Below are positions 10,691 through 22,530 of a stretch of 64,000 nt of DNA, piece by piece. Location of the stretch: positions 193,306,816 through 193,370,815 of the forward strand of contig CP136066.1 in assembly GCA_032622095.1 (NCBI GenBank). The letters are read 5' to 3'. The stretch comes from Siphonodentalium dalli (taxonomy: Eukaryota > Mollusca > Scaphopoda > Gadilida > Siphonodentaliidae). Numbering within the stretch: position 1 is the first letter of the stretch; each line of letters starts with the position of its first letter. The notes beneath the pieces are model-generated. The model searched no databases, was not told the origin of the DNA, and worked only from the letters and a program-made list of their open reading frames with translations. The position numbers and the translations under genes were made by a program.

Positions 10691-10930
10691 ATCTTAACGC
10701 ACCGGGTGATGCTAATTTTGGGTTCGTATGGTGATTTAAAAAAACGGGCTGTCAGGCTGGCTATCTGCAAGCAGCTATGTTGCCGGAAGTCTGTTTGAAA
10801 ACCTCTTTGACAACAACACTATATGTTCTGGAGCAATATCCTATTTATAATATTCGAATTGTAATTATATTGTCTCACTCTGTTTGTCACTATATGACGA
10901 TGAGTTGTCAAATAAATTGAATTGTGTTGA
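10690..10930 (+). mobile_element. LINE 3' end fragment with TTGAA tail
   Basis: Ends in 'AAATAAATTGAATTGTGTTG' and AATTGAA repeats, after a 'TGACGATGAGTTGTC' segment. A short A-rich simple-repeat tail after a poly(A)-signal-like AATAAA is typical of 3' ends of several non-LTR clades. No coding sequence remains. Confidence 0.45.
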
Positions 10931-11449
10931 ATTGAATCAAGATCTGACCCCAATGCATTTACAGCTGCCATCTCTCCCTTGTGGTTTCATGCAGCCATAT
11001 ATACAGCCTGACATGGTCTTAACTCAGAACTGTTTACAATTTTCAATGAGTATGGTATGTTTCCCCTCGTTGAGGTCATAGAGTGATATACACTTGTTGA
11101 TGGATCATTAATTATTTTGTAAACCTGAGTTGGAGAAATGTTTTGATTGATGGTATAACATAAGATAGACTTGATCCTTGTAGGAAGTTGTTATCCTGTA
11201 CTGTTATTCCGCCTGTATAATCTTACTGATTTCAACAGAATTGACCACCTATTTGTAGTTTTGTACCCTTATTCTACACCGCTAGTATGCTCCAAGGCAG
11301 ACACGACCAATATGTCTATACATATGAACCATTTTCGTACCATCGCCCTAACAAAGCCTATTAAAAACCCAGTCTGCACACGATGAACGTAACCCCAAAA
11401 AACAAACTAATTAATTCTGCCATCTACATCATATAATCTGTCACCACAT

Positions 11450-11587
11450 TCATGGGTTATAGGGAGATAGTCAGTCATGACTATATCACCCCTAACAATA
11501 TACATGTATAGTCTATTCATATTATATTTATTTTCTTTCCATGTGTGTATATTGTAAATAAAATTATCCTATCCTATCCTATATCCT
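11450..11587 (+). mobile_element. LINE 3' end fragment with TCCTA tail
   Basis: Ends 'GTAAATAAAATTATCCTATC' followed by further CCTAT units, the usual look of a non-LTR 3' terminus with a simple-repeat tail. The upstream 91-470 region holds a 71-codon frame (11171-11386) without recognisable motif. Confidence 0.45.
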
Positions 11588-11869
11588 TAACGACCCAACT
11601 ATTCTTCCCCCGAACGTGAAAAAAACCCCCATCGAAAGCACTTAATCAGTTTTTATAAAAAACAGCGTTGCGTATTAACGGATTGGTCGAAATCTGCGAT
11701 ATCATTCTTGATATAAGAGTATAATCAGGTATAATTTAATGGAGTGTTGCCGAGTTGTGATTATTTCTCGACAGTTGTGGGAATGAATCAGCAGATGAAG
11801 GGTATGCTATAGTACACATCATAGAGTTCGTTTGTATTTTTTCAACGCGTACAGGTGTTCCTTAATTAC

Positions 11870-12165
11870 AATGAACTGAGGCACTTCTGACGTAATAACG
11901 AAGGAAGGGGGTCTGATCCAGCTGGGAGGTATAGGGAGGAACAGGTGTTCTTAAGTATCTGTCAGGGTTGAGCTGCGTTGATACGTGTTAACCTAACGAT
12001 GAACGAGGTTCTACATGCACCATTAAAGAACAACTGTGCATTTTACTGATTGTTTCCACCGAGATTTGTCTTTGGTGTATTGTTTCGACCGAGTTCTGTC
12101 TTTAGTGTAAACAGTATATTTATTCAATAGTATTCAGTTTTTACAAAATTACAAAACAAAAGTTA
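11870..12165 (+). repeat. duplicated locus, unit 1, left part
   Basis: Aligns with 15350-15565, sharing 'GGGAGGAACAGGTGTTCTT', 'TCTGTCAGGGTTRAGCTGCG', 'CGACCGAGTTCTGTCTTTA' and the run up to 'AGTTAACA'. It is separated from its continuation (15073-15345) by the LINE at 12167-15072. Unit 1 as a whole therefore corresponds to 15350-17035 without the LINE and with only one minisatellite unit. Confidence 0.7.
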
Positions 12166-13699
12166 ACACGACCCGAAAGCTTTTTTGGAAATCAGTAAAG
12201 GGGCGCGACACTGCGCGAGATATTGGCGTGAATATTGATGAGTTCAGTAGACATTTTAAGCAGCTAAATACACCATACGATCCCAATGATCCAGATATAT
12301 CATTCGACCATGATAATGTGGTATCGACCGATACTCCCACGGCTACAATCTCGGACAGGTCGGATTTACTTAACACACCCATTACTGATGGTGAAATCGC
12401 CACTTGTATAAACCATTTAAAGTTAGACAAAACATCATCCGATGACGGAATCCGCAACGAATACCTAAAAGCTTCAGCGGGAAAACTCATGCCGTTACTG
12501 ATAAAACTCTTTAACTACGTGCTCGATATAGGGTGTATCCCGGATTCATGGCTTGTGGGTTTTATTATCCCAATATATAAAAAGAAAGGAAGCAAGCAGG
12601 AACCAGGCAATTATAGAGGTATAACATTATTGAGCTGTTTGGGGAAACTATTTACGTCAATTTTGAATACGAGACTCACACAATTTTCTCATATGTTCAA
12701 TGTAATTCACGAAAATCAGTCAGGATTTCGAAAAAAGCACTCGACCATTGACAACATATTTATAATTAATTCTTTACTTGAAATTGCTAGATATAAGAAA
12801 AAGAATGTTCTGTGCATTCATATATTTCGAGAAAGCTTTTGATAGAGTTTGGAGAGAAGGTATGTGGTATAAACTCAGATTAAACCAAATCATTGGTAAA
12901 ATATATCGCGTAATTGTGAATATGTATGACAATTTTAAGTCGAAAGTATTAGCAAATGGCCAAGAGTCAGTTGGTTTAAAACAGGGTGATAATGTCTCCC
13001 CTTTTCTTTTTTCCTTGTACACAAATGACCTGAGCGATTTTTTGGCCAGCGCATGGGAACAGTTTCTAATGAAATGGAGAGAAAACTAGACTGTTATCTG
13101 AAATTGTGTGTCCTTTTTTACGCTGACGATACCGTTTTATTCGCCGAATTAAAAAAAGATCTGCAGTACCAGTTGTACTGTTTCGAAGACTACTGCCATA
13201 TATGGAAACTATAAAATGTTAACATCCCGAAAACCAAGGTAGTTTACTTCTCACGGGGGGCGACAACCCAAACATCTTGGCTTTTCATTCAATAATATTA
13301 ATCAAGAAGTGACTAGCTCATTCAACTATTTGGGTATATCTCTTTCCAGAAATGGGTCATTTACAGAAGCTAAACGCTCTGCAGTTAGAAAGGCTATACT
13401 CATTCCTTGTATGAAGTCTTCAGAATCGGACGTGTACACAAACTATCGATCAATGCGCATCTGCGATTATTTGACACTATGGTTTTACCCATTCTGATTT
13501 ATGGTTCAAAAATATGGAGAGTGGGAGCCACCTCCATCATAGAAAGGATGCAATTGAAATTTTGTAAAATGTTGCTACACTTGAGATCCACCACTCCCCG
13601 CTTCATGGTATACTGTGAATTGGGACGATACTCCCTCGATGTCACCATTAAGGTGAGGATAATTGGCTAGTGGATCAAGCTTTTGAACGGATCAGTTAA

Positions 13700-14091
13700 C
13701 CCTTTACCCAACAAACCGGCCAAAACAGGCCAAATAAAGCTTCAACAGCCTAAAATATCTTCGGTCTGTCTCAATAGAACCATACAAATATGGATATCAT
13801 TGGAACCGGCTCCTTGGCCACATTGTGATAGTTACAGTTATACCCTGTGCCAATGCATTCTCTTATATATGCGAGTCGACCATAGGTCGCCTCGCATATA
13901 TAAGAGAATGCATTGGCCTAAAAAAAAACTTTTTTAAACACTTTTTACCATTTTTTCTTACAATCTTTAACAATTTTATAATTTTTAATGTGTTAAGCCA
14001 ATGCATTCTCTTATATATGCGAGGCGACCTATGGTCGACTCGCATATATAAGAGAATGCATTGGCACAGGGCCCTTCTGTTGGGTAAAGGG
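13700..14091. mobile_element. CCCTTTACCC TTAA element inside the LINE
   Basis: 392 bp with perfect 14-bp inverted termini CCCTTTACCCAACA and TTAA at 13696-13699 and 14092-14095. It holds two 69-bp hairpin modules (13849-13917 and 13997-14065) around a T-rich spacer. Removing the element plus one TTAA joins the LINE frame without a shift (GSVN to SLAQ), which proves the insertion point. TTAA plus CCC-starting termini fit piggyBac-type mobilisation. No transposase. Sister copies: 20923-21309 and 22865-23717. Confidence 0.9.
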
Positions 14092-14804
14092 TTAATTCTC
14101 TCGCCCAAAAACTGTATCAAACTTCCATTATGATATCTGGAACTGATGGATTTTACACACCTCGGCTGAGAAAAGTGAAGAGCATTTTAAATGATTGTGG
14201 GTCATCATATATGTGGATCGGACAGAATCCCGCCATTGATTTAAATATAACCATATCGCTGATGAAACAGAAACTGACTTATCAATATATTCAACAATGT
14301 CATGAATCGGGTAAACGCTCCAGTCGAGGAGAAATATACAGGATATTAAAACCGGAATTTGGTCAGGAATATTACATCTCCGAGTTTCGTGATGACATAG
14401 AATTTACCCTAGCTCGATTCAGAACAAGCAACCACTCATTACCAATAGAAAAGGGTAGGTGGCATAGTACACCTCGTGATGATAGAATATGTACACTATG
14501 TAACAACGACCAAATCGGTGACGAAATTCACTATATGTTTTACTGTCAATCATTATCAACAGAGCGATAAATGCTGTTGCACAAGTCATATTGGAATTAC
14601 CCAAGTCCAATGAAACTAAGAATCTTGTTCTCCACAAGAAAACCATCGATAGCTAGGAGACTCTGTAAATTTGTCAAGATTATGGAGGGTCGACTTGCTA
14701 CTTGATGAGGTCAGAGAGATGCCGCATACTATGCCTCCCCACGGCTGTGCCTTGGGTGGTATGGTGTGGGGACCTTGTTGGTCTTATCCAGTGACTGTTT
14801 TACC

Positions 14805-14901
14805 CACAGGTCCCCAGAACAAAAACTGACCCCACCCCAATAATACTTAATCATATAGAGTATTATTGGGGGTGGGTCAATTTTTGTTCTGGGGACCTGT
14901 G
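14805..14901. mobile_element. 97-bp palindromic miniature element, hAT-like
   Basis: A hairpin with arms of about 43 bases, starting CACAGGTCCCCAGAAC and ending with its inverse. It is bracketed by a perfect 8-bp duplication GTTTTACC (14797-14804 and 14902-14909). Inserted in the 3' region of the LINE. Same family as 2204-2282. Confidence 0.85.
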
Positions 14902-15072
14902 GTTTTACCCTGCTCCTGATAGATTACAACCAGAATAATATATTTGTATTGAATTGATATCTTCCTTATTCGTCTAACACTGCCTCTGATATTATATATA
15001 CATATGTAAACATGTTTTCTTTCAACCATTGATGTATGGTATAAGAAATAAATCTAATCTAATCTAATCTAA

Positions 15073-15345
15073 CACCGATGTTATGAAAGGGACTGATATA
15101 CTCGTATGGTGGGTTGATTTAATAGGTGTTTGATAGTTCTGTCTTTGTAATTGGTACCAAATATTTTTGTATCATAGAACCCCGAGACTCATCCTCAAAG
15201 TGAGACTAGCATACACTCTTAGAAAACATGTGTATAAATTCTATACAATATGTGTTACATTTTAATATTAAACAAACTTGTGTAGAAATTACACATGACA
15301 TATATGTGTCGGTGAATTTTTCTTAACATTGAATATGAGTGAATA
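15073..15345 (+). repeat. duplicated locus, unit 1, right part
   Basis: Begins with a single unit of the 35-bp minisatellite (GATGTTATGAAAGGGACTG to ATGGTGGGTTGATTT). It then aligns with 16745-17035 through 'TGTTTGATAGTTCTGTC', 'GACTCATCCTCAAWGTGAGA' and 'GTAGAAATTACACATGACAT'. Confidence 0.75.
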
Positions 15346-15349
15346 TCTG

Positions 15350-15566
15350 ACACATCTGACGTAATCACGAGGAAGGGAGCCTGATCCGTCTGGGAGGTAG
15401 GGAGGAACAGGTGTTCTTTAGTCTCTGTCAGGGTTAAGCTGCGTTGGCCCATGTTAACCTAACTGTTCGTTTTACTGATTGATTCGACCGAGTTCTGTCT
15501 TTAATGTAAATAGTATATTTATTCAATATTACATGTATTCAGTTTTACAAAACAAGAGTTAACATT
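15350..15566 (+). repeat. duplicated locus, unit 2, left part
   Basis: Second copy of the 11870-12165 sequence, uninterrupted by a LINE. It leads directly into the expanded minisatellite. Confidence 0.7.
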
Positions 15567-16757
15567 GATGTTCTGAATAGGACTTATATACTCGCATGGT
15601 GGGTGTTATGGATGGGACTTATATACTCGCATTGTGGGTGTTATGAAAGGGACTTATATACTCGCATGGTGGGTGTTATGAATGGGACTTATATACTCGC
15701 ATGGTGGGTGTCACGAAAGGGACTTATATACTCGCATGGTGGGTGTTATGGAAGGGACTTATATACTCGCATGGTGGGTGTTATGAATGGGACTTATATA
15801 CTCGCATGGTGGGTGTTATGAATGGGCCTTATATATTCGCATGGTGGGTGTTATGAATGGGACTTATATACTCGCATGGTGGGTGTTATGAATGGGACTT
15901 ATATACTACTCGCATGGTGGGTATTATGAATGGGACTTATATACTCGCATGTTGGGTGTTATGAATGGGACTTATATACTCGCATGGTGGGTGTTATGAA
16001 TGTGACTTATATACTCGCATGGTGGGTGTCATGAAAGGGACTTATATACTCGCATGGTGGGTGTTATGGAAGGGACTTATATACTCGCACGGTGGGTGTT
16101 ATGAATGGGACTTATATACTCGCATGGTGGGTGTTATGAAAGGGACATATATACTCGCATGGTGGGTGTTATGAATGGGACTTATATATTCGCATGGTGG
16201 GTGTTATGAAATGGACTTATATACTCGCATGGTCGGTGTTATGAATGGGACTTATATATTCGCATGGTGGGTGTTATGAATGGGACTTATATACTCGCAT
16301 GGTGGGTGTTATGAATGTGACTTATATACTCGCATGGTGGGTGTCATGAAAGGGACTTATATACTCGCATGGTGGGTGTCATGGAAGGGACTTATATACT
16401 CGCACGGTGTGTGTTATGAATGGGACTTATATATTCGCATGGTGGGTGTTATGAAAGGGACTTATATACTCGCATGGTGGGTGTTATGAAAGGAACTTAT
16501 ATACTCGCATGGTGGGTGTTATGAAAGGGACTTATATACTCGCATGGTGGGTGTTATGAAAGGGACTTATATACTCGCATGGTGTGTGTTATGAAAGGGA
16601 CTTATATACTCGCATGGTGTGTGTTATGCATGGGACTTATATACTCGCATGGTGTGTGTTATGCATGGGACTTATATACTCGCATGGTGTGTGTTATGCA
16701 TGGGACTTATATACTCGCATGGTGTGTGTTATGCATGGGACTTATACTCTCATGGCG
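15567..16757 (+). repeat. 35-bp minisatellite, about 34 units
   Basis: Unit: GGTGGGTGTTATGAATGGG followed by ACTTATATACTCGCAT, head to tail with small variants (ATGAAAGGG, ATGGAAGGG, ATGCATGGG; one unit with an extra ACT). Variants are blocked: GTGTGT-type units cluster at the 3' end, which suggests stepwise local expansion. Short open frames across the array (for example 15603-15821) simply follow the unit and are not genes. Confidence 0.95.
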
Positions 16758-17040
16758 GGTTGATTTAATTGGTGTTTGATAGTTCTGTCCTTTGTAATTG
16801 CATTGGTATGCCGATGTTGATTTTGTTATTATTGTTGTTTGGGACCAAATATTTTTGTATCATAGACCCCCGAGACTCATCCTCAATGTGAGACCAGCAT
16901 ACACTCTCAGAAAAGTGTGTATAAATTCTGCACAATATATGTTACATTTTATCTTAAACAAAATTGTGTAGAAATTACACATGACATATTTGTGTCGGTG
17001 AATTTCTCAACATTGAATATTAGAGAATATATATCACATG
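16758..17040 (+). repeat. duplicated locus, unit 2, right part
   Basis: Copy of 15073-15345 with a small insertion near 16803-16845 (a GTTATTATTGTTGTT stretch). Confidence 0.7.
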
Positions 17041-18144
17041 GTGAATATTAGTTTGATCCTTAGTAAGGATTGTTTTTGGGGGAAAAAATCAGATTTATAT
17101 GTATTTGTGTTGTTCCAGAATAGAAAATGTGCCCGCGTGTTTTCTGCCACTCTATGCACCCGGCAATTCTAGCAATAACTACCCGATATAGGTTAAATAC
17201 ACCATTGTTGTGCTTCGGTCACACCGGCTTTGGAACAGGGGTTCGAGAAAAGGATTAGACCCACTGTCACATCTTACTAGCGTATCCATAGCAACAGATT
17301 AAAAAAGGGCAGCAATACAGTCAATACTCCATGCAGTTTTGTGACCGTCCGGTTGTACTCCAAGATGAAAAAGTGGATGTGGATTGAGGTATCCATATGT
17401 AAGTTTCCACCTGAATCCTTATGAGTCATCAATTGTTGTAGTTTGGTATCCCCACCGACATCAAATTATCCAATTGTTTGTGTCGCCATCTGATCCAGCT
17501 TATGTATACTTGTGTATCTTACTATTCCAAGTGTCTTTATAGTATGCTCAACAATTCAAATAAATGTTGTGTAAACCATCAACGTTCCAACATTTGAATA
17601 CACAGCATCTATATTAATTTGCGATCCATTAAGCTAGTATACAATATAGTCATTCCTGATTGGCATTAAGTGGATTTTTCTTCAAAGATATTACTATTTA
17701 TCTGATTGGATGGTAACTAGATAGTGTTCTCCTACGTCGCAACATGCTAGTTAAGTGTATAACTCCCCATTATATTGCTATTATTAATAAATATGGTTGA
17801 AGGCCGCGAAGTTAGTTTTTGCCATTACCAAATGACACCAATGCGTGAGCTACACCTTCTATCTAACAATAAATGTGTTACCAATCCATTCCGAAAACGA
17901 AAATTAAATTGGTCTAATCGCTATCACGTATGCTTTGTAATATCCAGTTCATTCGGTACGATATTCCCTAAGTACATCCGTCCTCATAGCTGGCCTCATT
18001 TGCTCCGGTGATGCAATCTATCAAGACTCTGCTACGTGGAACCTAATTGTAAACATTAACTACAAGTCCTATAAATCACGGAGGTTACCAAGGTACTCTA
18101 ACCAATCAATCCCATCAACATATCGCTTCCCGGATTCCATCCTG
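17041..18144. other. no feature recognised
   Basis: No repeat pair or gene that I can support. A 78-codon frame at 17775-18011 has no motif. Confidence 0.4.
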
Positions 18145-18586
18145 CAAGCCTGCAAATAGTATGTCTCTCATTTGCAGAAGAGGTCCACAGAGGGTGAATT
18201 TAGTGATGCTATTCCGCACGGCGAGCTAGCATCACCAAATTCACCATCTGGGAACCTCATTCTGCTTAGGCCACAAACTTATATGGGCGACCTAGGATCA
18301 CAATGAAGTTCCCCAGTTGAAGTTGGTTATGTTCACCCATTAGTCACATCGATTTGCATTTTATCCTCTGCAAATTAGGGGATATAGAAACTTCCCAAAA
18401 GGGAAATAGTAACTAAAACATTGTTAATAGGAGACTATGGATACTTTCCAGAAGATGATGGCTAAGCAGAATGTGGCCCCAGAGGGTGAATTTGGTGATG
18501 CTATCCCGATGCGAGGGATAGCATAACTAAATTCACCCTCTGGGGGCCTCATTCTACAAATGACAGACACACTATATGCAGACTTG
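18145..18586. mobile_element. hAT-like miniature element with subterminal palindromes
   Basis: 442 bp. Termini are CAAGCCTGCAAATAGTATGT at the left and the reverse complement of CAAGTCTGCATATAGTGTGT at the right. Just inside each terminus is a hairpin built on 'AGAGGGTGAATTTRGTGATG' (about 18185-18260 and 18475-18555). The flanking octamers (CCATCCTG and CTAACCTA) match at only 5 of 8, so the duplication has decayed. The compact sister copy at 62824-63077 has a perfect 8-bp duplication. No coding capacity. Confidence 0.7.
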
Positions 18587-19162
18587 CTAACCTATCTTTA
18601 TTGCCTCCGCTCTTCTGAGTTGAGCCAACAGTGGTGCCATTTCGTTTCATTCTGGAAGATAACGGCGAACTGTTAACTGCAAAAAGTTTAAATGATCTTT
18701 TTAAAGATCAATGAGGATTGATATGGTTGGAAACAGGTTGTTCTAATCATCACCATGCTTAGAAGGTTATCTGTGTTCCAAGGGGTGACAAGAAACATGG
18801 CTCATATATCCCTGCGCGAGATTCCAAGAACGAGGTACATGGCAACAATCCAGTTTGACTAACGTATATATCCTCAGTTTAATACGGTATGTCTGGCTGC
18901 ATGTGTCTGGAATAAAGAGCATCTGATTTAATTTCAAAAACTGTTCAGTCAATCATTGCAAAATTTGAACATATATTCAATTAAAAATTAACCCTTGGTA
19001 GTGAAGTTTCAATTTTGTTGTGTGGTCTGAAAACTGACATTATTTTTTCAGTGCGGTTCTGACACTATTTACGAAAACACAAGATTTAAAGGCGAATCCC
19101 CTGCCTGTAGGATATGACTTTTTGTATACAAAGTTACCGCAAATGTCAAATGCTGAATTATA
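18587..19162. other. no feature recognised
   Basis: No supported gene or repeat boundary. Confidence 0.4.
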
Positions 19163-19292
19163 TGTGACCTGCCATATGCATTCTCTTATATATGCGAGGC
19201 GACATATGGTCGACTCGCATATATAAGAGAATGCATTGGCACAGGGTAAAAAAAATCCAGACTTACGACTGGATTTGATATGGCGGGTCACA
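19163..19292. mobile_element. TGTGACCCGCC TA element, internally deleted
   Basis: 130 bp with TA at 19161-19162 and 19293-19294. The left terminus TGTGACCTGCCATAT jumps straight into one hairpin module. The right terminus is intact (reverse complement of TGTGACCCGCCATATCAAAT). Full-length relatives (450 and 451 bp) are at 35198-35647 and 42786-43236. Confidence 0.75.
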
Positions 19293-20306
19293 TATTGTAA
19301 ACAGTATACACTAACACGAGGCCGAGGCACCGAGGCCTATGGAAAACAGTTACGCCACTGTATCCCTTACTGCCTCACATACTGGATCACTTCCATCGTG
19401 CCATTCATATATATGGCTTTGAATTGTAATTGATTCATGAACCCTATATCATTTCATTGATGTAATCACGACAAACAATATTAGCTCTGACTGGATAAGA
19501 AACCTTGAGGCGTGTAGAATATGGATTAGCTGTGTCTTTCCTGTCAACAACTGTAGCTGTATAGGGATTCCATGGTAGATCTAATAATTATTATCCTGAG
19601 GCAGTACTGTTGCTATAACATGTGTCTGGCTCTGACATGACACATTCTGATATTATAGCACTCTGTTACTCGTCTCTGGAGACAACGTGACATTATGCAG
19701 CCCACCTCCAATGGACCCAGATATAGTGCCCGCACGAATGCGTCAGAGTCATATACTAGGGGTGAATCTAAGGTTAAATGCATTTGAACCAAATCAGCCA
19801 CGAGAAGTTAGATTTGGTCGGAATTGATTCGCAGAAGAGGGGATTGTTGCTATGCAAATGAGCTTCTTCCGTGAGCTGAGAAAATGCAAAGCCATGTTCC
19901 TGCTTGGAGCTTGTATTGTTATATACACACTATATAACTAGCAATGGTAATTCACATCCGTTTGTGTTGATGGTCCTTGTTTTATAATCACGTGACAGTA
20001 TTTCCTTATATCGTCGATAGCCTTCTAAAATCCAACATCAACTCAATTTAGGTTCAAATGTTTGTGGAGATTGTGGCCACATATATATATCCTCCAAATC
20101 ATATAACTGACAAGACAGTTTGCTTAGCTATACATGTAGATCACATAATATAGGAGCCATTTCATGGAATGTGGTGTATTTGGAATCTAGTACAAATGGG
20201 GCAGATGGAATACCATGACCAACAAGGCCAATGTTTTTTTCAATTGTGATTAAACGAAGATAATACAACTATGTGTGCATATATAGTGGACATTGTGTAA
20301 ACTATA
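19293..20306. other. no feature recognised
   Basis: AT-rich sequence with no supported gene or repeat. Confidence 0.4.
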
Positions 20307-20766
20307 AAGGTACTCAATCCGATCAGACGGTCCCCATACCATCAATATACAACAATAACAACAACAACATTTCTTCAAAATACGCTTTAGTTATCAGAAT
20401 CGATGTATTGCAACAAAATAATGCTAACCACTGTCAACTATGGTATCAATTTTTCCAAAACTTGTTATTTATCAACATTTTGTTCAACAAAATATGGCCG
20501 TATTATGACTAAAGAGTCACGAAATTTGACCGTATTACCACTTGATTTTAGAGTTGTTCATCTTAATCCGCAATTTTATCCAAGACCCCCCGTTTGACCA
20601 CGTGTTTCTGGGCCACATATTATTACACATCTCGAGAAATAACAAACTTCAAAAATCGATATCTCTGAGCTTTGATGGGTGGGTTCCTCGACTCGAATAA
20701 AATAGTTGTTACCCCCGAAGCCAAAGAAATAGTAATTTAGGAGCGTCTGATCGGATTGAGTACCTT
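20307..20766 (+). mobile_element. AAGGTACTC-family TA element, best copy
   Basis: 460 bp between TA at 20305-20306 and 20767-20768. Inverted termini of 22 bp are perfect and begin AAGGTACTCAATCCGATCAG. This copy defines the family. It has no open frame that I can support. Confidence 0.85.
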
Positions 20767-20922
20767 TAAAAATGTGCATCACAATAACGCCGCAGAAGAA
20801 AAGTTACATCCAACAATATAGCATCAATTAAAGTATATATTTACTGCGCCAAATTATATACAATTATCAATAACATCAGGAACGTAATACTCCAGGTATA
20901 GAGGTGATCAGAGCACACATAA

Positions 20923-21309
20923 CCCTTTACCCAACACACTGGCCAAAACCGGCCAAATAAAGCTTCAACAGCCTAAAATATCTTCGGTCTGTCTCAATAG
21001 AACCATACAAATATGGATATCATTGGAACCGGCTCCTTGACCACATTGTGATATTTACAGTTATGCCCTGTGCCAATGCATTCTCTTATATATGCGAGTC
21101 GACCATAGGTCGCCTCGCATATATAAGAGAATGCATTGGCCTAAAAAAAATCTTTTTTTAACACTTTTTACCATTTTTTCTTACATTCTTTAACAATTTT
21201 ATAATTTTTAATGTGTTAAGCCAATGCATTCTCTTATATATGCGAGGCGACCTATGGTCGCATATATAAGAGAATGCATTGGCACAGGGCCCTTCTGTTG
21301 GGTAAAGGG
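20923..21309. mobile_element. CCCTTTACCC TTAA element, copy 2
   Basis: 387 bp with flanking ATAA (20919-20922, decayed) and TTAA (21310-21313), and termini CCCTTTACCCAACA. Hairpins are at 21072-21140 and 21220-21283; the second has lost six bases at its tip. It is collinear with 13700-14091. It also gives an empty site ('GTGTTAAGCC' at 21213-21222) for the TTAA element at 23132-23624. Confidence 0.85.
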
Positions 21310-21313
21310 TTAA

Positions 21314-22184
21314 TGGAACTTAGAAATCGTATCACACATAAATTCAATTTGATCTGACTGGCGCCGGGTATGTTTGATTTTTTGATCTCGTCTTATGTGA
21401 CACAAGTCTCAGTAAACGTCAGGCCCACATATATAATAGTGGTATGTCAGCATGACTCTGATTATATGTTTACACAGACTGGTGTGACACCAACGTACAT
21501 CGGGCGCAGTTACTAACAATAGGTATGGTTCTTATTTCAACAAATAATTGGTTATATAGTATGCGTCCCCATATAAGATTGGAAATTTGGGGGATATATA
21601 CCGTCTATTAGAAGCTCATCGACGCTATGATTTGCTAGTTTGACTTTTTAAAGGATGGCTATAATTATATGACCTGGGTATCGCGGGGAAACATATAAAT
21701 GGTGTACATGTTATCACTGCGCGTGGGACCCGAAAGAACTGAATGACCAGTATATCGTATAACCAGAATTATAAAGCGCGTATATAAGTTTCTTGTATAA
21801 GCAGAAAATGTTATGTTCCTGAGGAAATGCTTGATATCTACATAACTTCAATGCCTCCTCTGCGGAGAGTCAGATATATATATTATACTATACATTTATT
21901 GAGATTACAATACATAAACACAAATAAACAACAACGACAAGCGAATCACACGACAGGGAACGCAATGCGTTAGACACGAGTGCCCGCATTCGTTACACGC
22001 GTGTAGAAGAAACACAGCGGCGTGAATGGTCAGTTCCCCGGAGTTAAAACAAACGTCCATGCAGTGATAATCCCAGAAGTAGCGCCGTTAAGTTCTCGTG
22101 TGAGAGTGATTGCAGACGATCGAAAGCCCGGATCCCGAATACGTCAACGATTCTCTCCCATGCAGAAGATGTCGCGTAGATGTA
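21314..22184. other. no gene recognised
   Basis: The 22022-22222 frame (66 codons) overlaps repeat sequence and carries no motif. It is not called. Confidence 0.4.
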
Positions 22185-22530
22185 TTACAAGAAAACCACA
22201 GTCAGAAATGGTAACGCGCTAAAGGTCATATATTATTTACCCATGATTGTAATTATAGAATCTTTTTCATTTCTGCTATTTGTAATTGGCAGAAATGAAA
22301 TAATGTAAATGCCAATAAACGAAATTGAAATTCTCAACTACACCTTTTACCTGGATCGGCCTCGGGGTCGCACTACAGCTCGACCTCGGGGTCGCAATAC
22401 AACTTTTAATGTGTCCCAATAATTAACATTCTATAAATAGAACCCGCAGCGCTATGGCAGCGTCCAGGCGAAAAAATAATTTGTATATTAGTATACACGC
22501 GGCGCGCGTAATAATGCCAGCATTACATGA
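22185..22530 (-). repeat. LINE 3' fragment, mate of 1813-2175
   Basis: Reverse complement of the 1.8-kb repeat, including the GC-rich GGTCGCACTACAGCTCG block. On the minus strand it lies immediately downstream of, and overlapping, the ORF2-like C-terminus at 22423-22800. Confidence 0.5.

Larger units (their letters stand above)
12167..15072 (+). pseudogene. 5'-truncated, inactivated LINE (non-LTR retrotransposon)
   Basis: Reverse transcriptase can be read in pieces. From about 12228: IYKKKGSKQEPGNYRGI, then QSGFRKKHSTIDNIF. Then motif A, where the expected catalytic Asp is Tyr (TAT at 12823-12825). Then motif B (GLKQGDNVSPFLFSLYTNDL) and an intact FYADD (13116-13130). Then LPILIYGSKIW and, after an inserted element, a C-terminal Cys-His knuckle (CTLC, HYMFYC; 14489-14548). 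There are frameshifts near 12812 and 13045 and a stop near 13213, so it is dead. The 3' end has an (ATCTA)n tail (15050-15072). A TAACAC duplication brackets the insertion. The endonuclease domain is missing, and I cannot fix the clade. Confidence 0.85.

Noticed and set aside
15567-16757. CRISPR-like array
   Set aside because: Units are contiguous and nearly identical, without unique spacers or a leader. It is an ordinary minisatellite in eukaryotic DNA.
15603-16779. Series of 66-72-codon frames with repeating GLIYSHGG peptides
   Set aside because: They follow the 35-bp minisatellite unit and are broken wherever a unit reads TTATGA. No start context or flanking exon.
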